From: JBCBJX01 sp038522735
Lineage (GTDB): Bacteria; Pseudomonadota; Alphaproteobacteria; Caulobacterales; Parvularculaceae
Length of the DNA: 12,606 nucleotides
Direction of reading: 5' to 3'
NCBI GenBank assembly: GCA_038522735.1
Contig: JBCBJX010000093.1
Location: 1 to 12,606 of the forward strand
A program made the translations under genes and the position numbers. Positions within the stretch are counted from its first letter, which is position 1. Every line of letters starts with the position of its first letter. The notes under the pieces are model-generated. The model was not told the origin of the DNA. It did not search any database and was given only the letters and a program-made list of their open reading frames with translations. Below, in pieces: positions 5,853-11,983 of this stretch.

Positions 5853-7748
5853 ATGTCGAAGAAATTCTTGCTCGGGGCCTCGGCCCTCGTCCTCGCCTCT
5901 TGTTCCGGCTCCGACAGCGGCGGCGGCTCTCCGACCGGCCCGACGGGCGGCTCCGGCGGCGGCGCCCCGATCACAGCGGCCGGCAGCGGCGTCATCACCG
6001 GCTTCGGCAGCATCATCGTCAACGGCACGCGCTATCAGCTCGACGGCTCCACGGCCGTCACCGTGAACGGTCAGACGGGCGCGGAGAGCGATCTGCGTCT
6101 CGGCATGGTCGTACGTTTCGCAGCGAGCGGCGCGGACGGCGATTTCGTCGCCGCCGACATCGAATACGAACGCAATCTCGTCTGCCCGGCGGACGATGTT
6201 GATCCGAACCCGTCCAACCCGGCGGTCGGCGACTTCACCGTCTGCGGACAGCTGGTTCTCATCGACGACAACACCGTGCTCGACGACTCTATCGGAGACA
6301 ACAACACCGACTCCGTCATTGATCTCAATGATCTTGACCCGGTCAATCTCGGCGGCGCAAACGCGGTCGTCGAGGTGAGCGGCTATCCGACGGCGACCGG
6401 GTATCTCGCGACCCGTGTCGAACGTCTCGACGCGACGGGCGGCGCGACCTTCGGCGATCCGACAGTGCCGGGCGACGAGTTCGAGGTCGAGGGCTTTATC
6501 GACAGCGTGGCGACGGACCTGACCTCCTTCGTGGTCAACGGCGCGACCTTCGCGGTCGACGGCGCGACGACGTTCGAGGACGGCGTGACGCTCGACCAGT
6601 CCCTCGTCGGGGCCTTCGTCGAGGTGGCAGCAGACGACGGCGGCTCCGGCGGTTATGTCGCAACGGCGGTCGAAGTGATCGAACAGTCCGACGTCTGGGA
6701 CGAGACGCTCGAAAATCTCACCGATTTCGAGATCAAGGGCGTCCTCGCCGCCGTCGACGCAACGGCGAACACGATTTCAATCAATGGGCTGACGATCGAC
6801 GTCACCGCCGCCGGGGAGTTCGCTAACTTCGTCGGTCTTCTCGTCGAGATCGAAGGCGAGTTCGACGCGGCCGGCGTCCTGACCATCCAGAACATAGAGG
6901 CCGAGCGCGGCGGCGACGTGCGCGTCGAGGATCAGATCGCCTCCATCAACACCCAGGCGGGGACCTTCACCACCCGCCTCGGCGTCGTCGTGACGCCCAC
7001 GGGCGACAGCCGCATTCTCGACCAGGGCGACGAGGAAGGCGACCAGTTCTCCGTCGCTGAATTCTTCACCGCCCTGCAGGTCGGCGACACGGTTCGCGCC
7101 CGCGCCGAGGAGGATGCGAACGGCGGCCGGACGTGGACGCGGGTGACGGTGCTCGCCGAAGCGGAAGGCGCCTGCAGCTTCCAGGGCCCGCTCGACGCCG
7201 GGACGATCAGCGATCCCTCGTTCTCGCTCGCCGGGCTCGTGATCGACACGACAGGCCTCGGCGACGGCGGCTTCGTCAACGCCTCAGGCGATGAAACGCG
7301 TGCGGCGTTCTTCTCAAGCGTCGCCGCCGGCGACGTCGTAAAGGCGACGAGCGATACGGACGGTCTCGGCTGCACGCCGAACGGCCTCGCCACCGGCGTC
7401 GACGGCTTCGTTTCCGTGGAGACGGACGATTTCGTCGTCGGCGACGAGGTGATCGATGAGATCACTGATCCCCTTGTCGCCGTCGATACGGTGAGCGGCG
7501 TTGTCTCAGGCGTCGACGCGGAGAACAACACCCTCAACATCAACGGCGTCCTCGTTCAGATCGAAGGCTCGACGCTGATCACGCCGTACACGATTTCTTC
7601 GGCGACCCAGGGCGAGATGACCGTTGAAGGATCCGTCCCGTTCGGCGAACTGGGCCTGCCCTTCGCGACCCTGTTCCAGCAGGGCCTCTTCGTCTTCGCC
7701 GACGTCACCGCCGACAACATCGGGGTGGAGGTCGGGCTGCTGCCCTAA
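5853..7748 (+). CDS. DUF5666-domain repeat lipoprotein
   Basis: Predicted lipoprotein of 631 aa with a short signal peptide and lipobox VLASC (acylated Cys17). Ser at +2 does not match the Asp inner-membrane retention signal, so the outer membrane is likely. A Gly/Ser/Thr-rich linker (18-45) leads into about seven degenerate beta-rich repeats, roughly 46-105, 125-192, 211-276, 293-351, 358-436, 443-523 and 548-625. Each reads approximately as G-hydrophobic-x-(S/A)-hydrophobic...(F/I)xVNG..., then a 'vG..V.v.a' strand and a strand such as ATAVEV or TIQNIEAE. The first repeat (GVITGFGSIIVNG) is a clear DUF5666 signature. The protein is very acidic (many Asp/Glu), as expected for a secreted or marine protein. 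GGGGAGA about 7 nt before the ATG supports the start. Function is unknown; partners often seen near such genes are not here. Confidence 0.85.
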   Translation: MSKKFLLGASALVLASCSGSDSGGGSPTGPTGGSGGGAPITAAGSGVITGFGSIIVNGTRYQLDGSTAVTVNGQTGAESDLRLGMVVRFAASGADGDFVAADIEYERNLVCPADDVDPNPSNPAVGDFTVCGQLVLIDDNTVLDDSIGDNNTDSVIDLNDLDPVNLGGANAVVEVSGYPTATGYLATRVERLDATGGATFGDPTVPGDEFEVEGFIDSVATDLTSFVVNGATFAVDGATTFEDGVTLDQSLVGAFVEVAADDGGSGGYVATAVEVIEQSDVWDETLENLTDFEIKGVLAAVDATANTISINGLTIDVTAAGEFANFVGLLVEIEGEFDAAGVLTIQNIEAERGGDVRVEDQIASINTQAGTFTTRLGVVVTPTGDSRILDQGDEEGDQFSVAEFFTALQVGDTVRARAEEDANGGRTWTRVTVLAEAEGACSFQGPLDAGTISDPSFSLAGLVIDTTGLGDGGFVNASGDETRAAFFSSVAAGDVVKATSDTDGLGCTPNGLATGVDGFVSVETDDFVVGDEVIDEITDPLVAVDTVSGVVSGVDAENNTLNINGVLVQIEGSTLITPYTISSATQGEMTVEGSVPFGELGLPFATLFQQGLFVFADVTADNIGVEVGLLP

Positions 7749-7755
7749 GCGAACG

Positions 7756-7791
7756 CGGCCGGCTCCCGCTCTGGATGGGCGGGGCCGGCCG
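7756..7791 (+). terminator. Strong GC hairpin between the lipoprotein and acetyltransferase genes
   Basis: Bases 7756-7769 pair with 7779-7791 in a 13-bp GC stem with a single bulged T (7764) and a 9-nt loop. No U-tract follows, so it is not a textbook intrinsic terminator. It may slow polymerase or stabilise the 3' end of the lipoprotein mRNA, and it would sit in the leader of any read-through transcript into the next gene. Confidence 0.5.
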
Positions 7792-7806
7792 GTCTACGCT
7801 GCGGAC

Positions 7807-8301
7807 ATGTCCGATGTCCGCATTCTTCCCTTCACGCCGGAACGCGCCGCCGATTTCGACCGGATCAACCGCGCCTGGATCGAGGCGATGTTCGTCGTCG
7901 AGGAGATCGACGACCGCATCCTGAAGGACCCCCAGACCCACATCATCGCGCCGGGCGGCGACGTTCTGTTCGCGGCGACGGACGATCTCGGCGTCGTCGG
8001 CGCCGGTGCCCTGAAGGCTGCTGGCGGCGGCGCGTTCGAGCTGACCAAGATGGGGGTTGAGGAACGGGCGCGCGGGCGCAAGATCGGCGAACCGCTCCTG
8101 AAAGCGCTGATCGCGCGGGCGCAGGACCTCGGCGCGGGCGAGCTCTATCTCCTCACGAACAAAAAATGCGGTCCCGCCATCCATCTCTATGAGAAGAACG
8201 GCTTTCAGCACTCGGAGGAGATGATGGCCCGTTATGGCGGCGACTACTGCCGCTGCGACGTCGCCATGCGCTGGACCGGGCGCGGGATTTCAGCGGATTA
8301 A
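7807..8301 (+). CDS. GNAT-family N-acetyltransferase
   Basis: 164-aa protein of the GNAT acyl-CoA-dependent acyltransferase fold; substrate unknown. The acetyl-CoA pyrophosphate-binding motif A is visible as LTKMGVEERARGRKIGEPLL (79-98, the (Q/R)xxGx(G/A) signature being RGRKIG). It is preceded by the beta-strand GVVGAGALK and followed by the beta-strand LYLLTNKKCGPAIHLYEKNGF (113-133), the typical C-terminal 'A..lYek.GF' segment. ATG 7807 is chosen because an upstream in-frame extension would overlap the end of the lipoprotein gene; the ribosome site is weak. The N-terminal region resembles general alphaproteobacterial acetyltransferases acting on small molecules or amino acids. It stands alone between two genes with no functional link. 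Confidence 0.92.
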   Translation: MSDVRILPFTPERAADFDRINRAWIEAMFVVEEIDDRILKDPQTHIIAPGGDVLFAATDDLGVVGAGALKAAGGGAFELTKMGVEERARGRKIGEPLLKALIARAQDLGAGELYLLTNKKCGPAIHLYEKNGFQHSEEMMARYGGDYCRCDVAMRWTGRGISAD

Positions 8302-8314
8302 GCCGCCCGCCCGC

Positions 8315-8342
8315 TTGTAGCGCCGCCCGCGCGCTCTATAAC
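8315..8342 (+). promoter_or_regulatory. Probable sigma-70-type promoter for mgtE
   Basis: TTGTAG (8315-8320) and TATAAC (8337-8342) are separated by 16 nt, a good match to the housekeeping consensus in a GC-rich setting. Transcription would begin near 8349, giving a leader of about 38 nt. That is too short for a magnesium-sensing M-box riboswitch. Confidence 0.5.
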
Positions 8343-8386
8343 TCCAATACGACCAATCAGAAATTGAGGCGTCTATAGGAGGGCCC

Positions 8387-9874
8387 GTGTCCGAGGCGGA
8401 GACCGAGCGCGAACCTGTCGAGGATGCGGCCAGGGCCGCCCCGTCCGCGGTCGAGCTTTCCGAACGGATCGAGGAGGCCGAGGGCCCGCTGACCGCGGAC
8501 AACACCCTCAACGCCGAATTCGTCGACGCGGTCGTCGCGGCGGTCGATGAGAAAGCCGCCGACACCGTCCACGTTCTTTGCGCCCCGCTTCACCCGGCGG
8601 ACCTCGCCGACCTTCTCGGCCTCGTGCCGCAGGACCGGATCGCCGATCTGGTCGCTCTTCTCGGCGAGGACCTGAGCTCCGAGACGCTCGCCGAGCTCGA
8701 CGACGACCTGAAAACGCCCGTCGTCGAGGCCCTGCCGGACGAGCGCCTCGCCGAGGCGATCACCGAGCTTGAGACCGACAACGCCGTCTTCGTCCTCGAG
8801 GACATGGATGAGGAGCGCCGGGCCGAGATCCTCGCCGAGGTCCCGACCCAGGAGCGCCTCGCCCTGCAGGCGGCCCTCGATTTCGAAGTCGAGTCCGCCG
8901 GCCGCCTCATGCAGCGGGGCGTTTTCGCCGCGCCCGGTTACTGGACCGTCGGCAGGCTGATCGACACCATCCGCAAGACCGAGGACGCGCCGGACCGGTT
9001 CTTCGAGGTCTTCGTGGTCGATCCCGCCTTCCGGCCGACCGGCGCGATTTCCCTTGCGCGCATCCTGCAGTCGCCGGTCGACCGCCCCCTGAGCGATATC
9101 GTCGGCCGCTATGAAATGCGCACCGTTCCGGTCGATATGGACCAGGAAGAGGTCGCCTACCTCTTCGAGCAGTACAATCTCATGTCGGCGCCGGTCGTCG
9201 ACGAGACCGGCCGGCTGGTCGGCATGATCACCGTCGACGACGTCATGGAGATCATCCATGCGGAGACGGACGAAGACATGTACGCCCTTGCGGGCGTCGA
9301 GGCGGACGCGGGGCTCTCCGACAGCGTGGTGAAGACCGTCCGCTCACGGTTCTCCTGGCTCGCGGTGAACCTCCTCACCGCCATCATGGCCTCCGTCGTC
9401 ATCGCCCTCTTCGGAGGCGCGATCGAGCAGCTCGTCGCCCTCGCGGTGCTCATGCCGATCGTCGCGTCCATGGGCGGCAACGCCGGCACCCAGACGCTCA
9501 CCGTCGCCGTACGGTCCCTCGCGACCAAGAACCTGACGGCGTCGAACGCGGCGCGGATCTTCTGGCGGGAGACCCTGGTGGGCGGCCTCAACGGGGCGAT
9601 GTTCGCCGTCATCATGGGCGTCCTCGCCGGCGTCTATTACGCTGCGACGACGCCCGAAGCGGAGCCGTCAGCCGCCTTCGCGCTTGCAGGCGTCGTCGGG
9701 GTCGCGATGATCATCAACCTCATCTGCGCCGGTATGGCGGGCATTCTCGTCCCCCTCGGCCTGCAGCGGGCCGGGCAGGACCCGGCGGTCTCTTCGGCGG
9801 TCTTCGTGACGACCGTCACGGACATCGTCGGCTTTTTCGTGTTTCTGGGTCTCGCCGCCGCGCTCCTTCTCTAG
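8387..9874 (+). CDS. mgtE: Magnesium transporter/channel MgtE
   Basis: Inner-membrane Mg2+ channel of 495 aa that closes when cytoplasmic Mg2+ binds its soluble domains. There is an N-terminal MgtE_N helical domain (about 55-165, rich in Asp/Glu and repeated A-D-L/I-A motifs). A CBS pair (about 172-305) follows, including ISLARILQSP and a canonical second CBS end APVVDETGRLVGMITVDD (268-285). Five membrane helices run from about 322 to 495. The conserved GGNAGTQT (363-370) and pore-lining TDIVGF are present, with Asp479 as the expected selectivity residue. The N-terminus carries an extra acidic tail (1-35), so the protein is a little longer than the usual 450-470 aa. The start is GTG 8387, with AGGAGGG immediately upstream (4-nt spacer). 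Confidence 0.97.
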   Translation: MSEAETEREPVEDAARAAPSAVELSERIEEAEGPLTADNTLNAEFVDAVVAAVDEKAADTVHVLCAPLHPADLADLLGLVPQDRIADLVALLGEDLSSETLAELDDDLKTPVVEALPDERLAEAITELETDNAVFVLEDMDEERRAEILAEVPTQERLALQAALDFEVESAGRLMQRGVFAAPGYWTVGRLIDTIRKTEDAPDRFFEVFVVDPAFRPTGAISLARILQSPVDRPLSDIVGRYEMRTVPVDMDQEEVAYLFEQYNLMSAPVVDETGRLVGMITVDDVMEIIHAETDEDMYALAGVEADAGLSDSVVKTVRSRFSWLAVNLLTAIMASVVIALFGGAIEQLVALAVLMPIVASMGGNAGTQTLTVAVRSLATKNLTASNAARIFWRETLVGGLNGAMFAVIMGVLAGVYYAATTPEAEPSAAFALAGVVGVAMIINLICAGMAGILVPLGLQRAGQDPAVSSAVFVTTVTDIVGFFVFLGLAAALLL

Positions 9875-9909
9875 GCGGGGCGGCCGCGGCCTAGGCGGTC
9901 CCGGCGGCC
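9871..9909. terminator. GC-rich palindromic stretch after mgtE
   Basis: The mgtE stop lies inside CTAGGC (9871-9876), which is repeated in inverse as GCCTAG (9889-9894) around the 10-bp palindrome GGCCGCGGCC (9882-9891). A further GGCCGC/GCGGCC pair (9882-9887 / 9904-9909) offers an alternative fold. Several mutually exclusive hairpins are possible and no U-tract follows, so terminator function is only a suggestion. Confidence 0.35.
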
Positions 9910-9914
9910 CATGG

Positions 9915-9929
9915 TAAAGAAGACGTTAA
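9915..9929 (+). promoter_or_regulatory. CtrA-box-like site upstream of the SpmX-like gene
   Basis: TAAA-N7-TTAA (9915-9918 and 9926-9929) matches 7 of 8 fixed bases of the CtrA consensus TTAA-N7-TTAA. It is the only AT-rich patch in the 133-nt gap before the SpmX-like gene, 78 nt upstream of its ATG. CtrA is the master cell-cycle regulator in this bacterial group, so the location is suggestive, but one degenerate site is weak evidence. Confidence 0.3.
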
Positions 9930-10007
9930 TGCGGGTGGCGCGCGTCGAGGGGGCGACTTGTCGATGCGTCCATCCCCTTGTTCGCAGACGATTTTCGGGG
10001 TGTCGCG

Positions 10008-10991
10008 ATGACGGGGCGGATCAGAACGGGCGAGAGCGGCCTCAACCTCATCAAGGGCTATGAAGGCCTGCGCATGACCGCTCATTACTCCCCGTCGGAG
10101 GAATGGACGGTGGGCTACGGCCACACCTCGTCCGCCCGCCACGGCATGTCGGTGACCGAGGGCGACGCCGAAAAGCTCCTGAAAGAAGACCTCGGCTCCA
10201 TCGAGCAGGTCATCGGCGACAGCGTCCGCGCGCCCCTCAACCAGAACGAACACGACGCGCTCGCCTCGCTCATCTTCAACATCGGCGAGGAGAACTTCCG
10301 CAAATCGACGGTGCTCCGGAAGCTGAACCAGGGCGACAAGCTGGCCGCGGCGAAGGCGTTCGAGATGTGGACCAAGGCCCACGTCAACGGCGAGCTTGTC
10401 ATCCTCGACGGCCTCGTGCGCCGGCGCGCGGCGGAGAAGTCTCTCTTCCTGATGCCGACGGACGCCTCCCTCGTCATTCCGTCAGCGGACATTCGCCCCG
10501 CCGCCGAATGCGAGACGGGCCTCGTCTCCGACAAGGGCTCAAAGGCCCGCGCCCTCGTCGACTTCAACGAGTTGCGCGCCGATGAGGCGTCCCTCTCGCC
10601 GGAAGAAAAGGCGGGCCGCGTGCGGGCGCTCTTTTCCGCGACCCAGTCGATCGCCGGCGATCCGACCAAGATGATCATCTCCAAAGCCGAGGAACGCGAG
10701 GATTTCGGCGTCACCATCGGCGCGGCCCTCGCGGGCGTCGTCGCCCTCGGCCTCACGGCCATCGGCGTCGGCCTCATGTTCGGCCTGCGCTGGCCGGACC
10801 TTGCGGAGCAGGTCGGCTTCGACCAGTCGCGCGTCGCGACGCTGTTCGAGACGCTCCCCGTCTGGCTCGCCGGCTCCGGCGCGGCCATGAGCTATTTCAT
10901 CCTCTACGTCCTCGCCAAACGCGCCTCCCGCCACGAGCTGAAACTGAAGCGCGCGCGGGAGCTGGCCCGAGTGCGGACTGCGGACGTTTGA
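10008..10991 (+). CDS. spmX: SpmX-like GH24 muramidase-fold membrane protein (polar scaffold candidate)
   Basis: 327-aa protein with a phage-lysozyme (GH24) domain at about 7-148: IKGYEGLR, WTVGYGHT (33-40), NQNEHDALASLIFNIG (78-93) and RRRAAEKSLFL. A charged cytoplasmic linker follows (about 150-233), then two C-terminal membrane segments (about 235-260 and 284-302) and a basic tail. There is no N-terminal signal peptide, so the lysozyme fold should remain in the cytoplasm, as in Caulobacter SpmX, which localises the kinase DivJ and guides stalk biogenesis. The GH24 triad E-8aa-(D/C)-5aa-T is present as Glu19, Ser28, Thr34: spacing exact, Asp/Cys lost. This is the altered-triad state reported for SpmX proteins. 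The linker is shorter and not Pro-rich, unlike the Caulobacter protein. ATG 10008 is chosen (GGGG 7 nt upstream) over TTG 9978. No holin or phage gene is nearby. Confidence 0.8.
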   Translation: MTGRIRTGESGLNLIKGYEGLRMTAHYSPSEEWTVGYGHTSSARHGMSVTEGDAEKLLKEDLGSIEQVIGDSVRAPLNQNEHDALASLIFNIGEENFRKSTVLRKLNQGDKLAAAKAFEMWTKAHVNGELVILDGLVRRRAAEKSLFLMPTDASLVIPSADIRPAAECETGLVSDKGSKARALVDFNELRADEASLSPEEKAGRVRALFSATQSIAGDPTKMIISKAEEREDFGVTIGAALAGVVALGLTAIGVGLMFGLRWPDLAEQVGFDQSRVATLFETLPVWLAGSGAAMSYFILYVLAKRASRHELKLKRARELARVRTADV

Positions 10992-11464
10992 GAGTGTTTC
11001 GAGTGATTGCGGTGTCGGCGTCGGCGTCAATAGCGTTCGGCTGCGCCTCTAAGACGTCTGAGCCATCCTTCGACGCCGCTGAAGCCGTCGATTGCTTGAA
11101 TGCGATGACTCCGGACGGTTTACCTCAGGATCGTGATCGCGCGGCCCTTGTGACCGGTCGCGCAATTACCGGTCGCGCAATTGAAGCGACGTTCAGCGAT
11201 GTTTCCGACGCACCGGCGAAGCCGGTGCGGCGGAAAAGTCCGCGCTTCCCCAATCGCTGTTCCGGGGGACTGCGAGGTCGGGAGGTTGCGAACGTGTCTT
11301 TCGTGATCGCGCCGGACGGTTCCGTGCGTTCTCCCGCCATTATCAATTCGACTTCAGATTGCGTGGAAAGCGTCTCTTTGAGCGCGGTCCGCAGATGGCG
11401 GTACACGACTGTGGATGAGCCGGTCTGCAAAGCCGCCAGCTTCAGCTTCACTATCGGCGGCTAA
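10988..11464 (+). CDS. Small lipoprotein with TonB C-terminal-like domain
   Basis: 158-aa protein starting at TTG 10988, overlapping the stop of the SpmX-like gene (TTGA); GTG 10994 is an alternative start in the same frame. The N-terminus is a lipoprotein-type signal (hydrophobic VIAVSASASIAFGC, Cys19), although the lipobox A-F-G-C is not ideal. The C-terminal part (about 85-157) resembles the TonB_C / energy-transducer fold: RKSPRFPNRC, then ANVSFVIAPDGSVRSPAIINS (V.F.I..DG.V....vv.S) and LSAVRRWRY (131-139), a very typical TonB_C ending. It lacks the N-terminal anchor and Pro-rich arm of true TonB, so a role in TonB-dependent import is unlikely; four further Cys (36, 91, 125, 147) may form disulfides. 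It has more AT-rich codons than its neighbours, and a perfect 15-bp tandem duplication encodes TGRAI twice. Confidence 0.75.
   Translation: MRVFRVIAVSASASIAFGCASKTSEPSFDAAEAVDCLNAMTPDGLPQDRDRAALVTGRAITGRAIEATFSDVSDAPAKPVRRKSPRFPNRCSGGLRGREVANVSFVIAPDGSVRSPAIINSTSDCVESVSLSAVRRWRYTTVDEPVCKAASFSFTIGG
11153..11182 (+). repeat. Perfect 15-bp tandem duplication, in frame
   Basis: ACCGGTCGCGCAATT occurs twice head to tail with no mismatch, adding exactly five codons (TGRAI repeated, residues 56-65 of the TonB_C-like lipoprotein). Complete identity suggests a recent slippage or duplication event. Confidence 0.95.
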
Positions 11465-11538
11465 ACGAAAATCGGCGATTGCAAGCAGCGTGGCGGCGGG
11501 TGTTCCCGTGAAACGCCGTATCCGGTTATCCAGGCATC

Positions 11539-11970
11539 ATGACCATCCACCTCATCAAACTCTGCGTCGGCGCGGAAACGCTTGCTGATCTGGAGGCGTG
11601 GCGGGACAAGCGCTCCGCCATGCTCGCGAAGGCCGGCGAGAAGGGCGTCCACGACCACGTGACGCGCATGTTTCCGAAACGCCGGGACGAACTGCTCGCC
11701 GGCGGCTCCCTCTACTGGGTCATCAAACGCCGGATCCTCGCCCGGCAGGAGATCGTCGATCTGGAGGAGGTGACCGGCGCCGACGGGATCGCCCGCTGCC
11801 GGATCGTGCTTGATCGCGAGATCGTTCCGACCGAAGCTCAACCCCGGTCGGCGTTCCAGGGGTGGCGCTATCTGAAGCCCGAGGACGCGCCGCCGGATCG
11901 ACATGGGGGCGGGCGAGGGGACGCTCCGGCCGCCCTGAGGGACGAGCTCGCAGAGCTCGGTTTGCTGTGA
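11539..11970 (+). CDS. DUF1489 family protein
   Basis: 143-aa cytoplasmic protein of a family found widely in alphaproteobacteria, function unknown. The characteristic features are the start MTIHLIKLCVGAETLADLEAW, then HDHVTRMFPKRRDELLAGGS (38-57) and LYWVIKRRILARQEIVDL (58-75). The C-terminal block TEAQPRSAFQGWRYL (98-112) is also typical. Length fits the family. The ATG has only a short AGG four nt upstream as ribosome site. The C-terminal tail (113-143) is less conserved and ends in a Leu-rich helix. It probably forms a transcription unit with the next gene, 13 nt downstream. The 74-nt gap before it shows no clear promoter. Confidence 0.92.
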   Translation: MTIHLIKLCVGAETLADLEAWRDKRSAMLAKAGEKGVHDHVTRMFPKRRDELLAGGSLYWVIKRRILARQEIVDLEEVTGADGIARCRIVLDREIVPTEAQPRSAFQGWRYLKPEDAPPDRHGGGRGDAPAALRDELAELGLL

Positions 11971-11983
11971 GGGCGCTGACGCG

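Noticed and set aside
8302..8386. Magnesium riboswitch (M-box) before mgtE
   Set aside because: The whole gap is 85 nt and the likely leader about 38 nt, too short for this structure.
9930..10007. Sigma-54 promoter for the SpmX-like gene
   Set aside because: TGGCGCGC at about 9936 resembles a -24 element, but no GC/TTGC -12 partner is found at the right distance.
10008..10991. Prophage endolysin
   Set aside because: No holin, spanin, tail or integrase gene nearby; two C-terminal membrane segments and an altered triad do not fit a working lysin.
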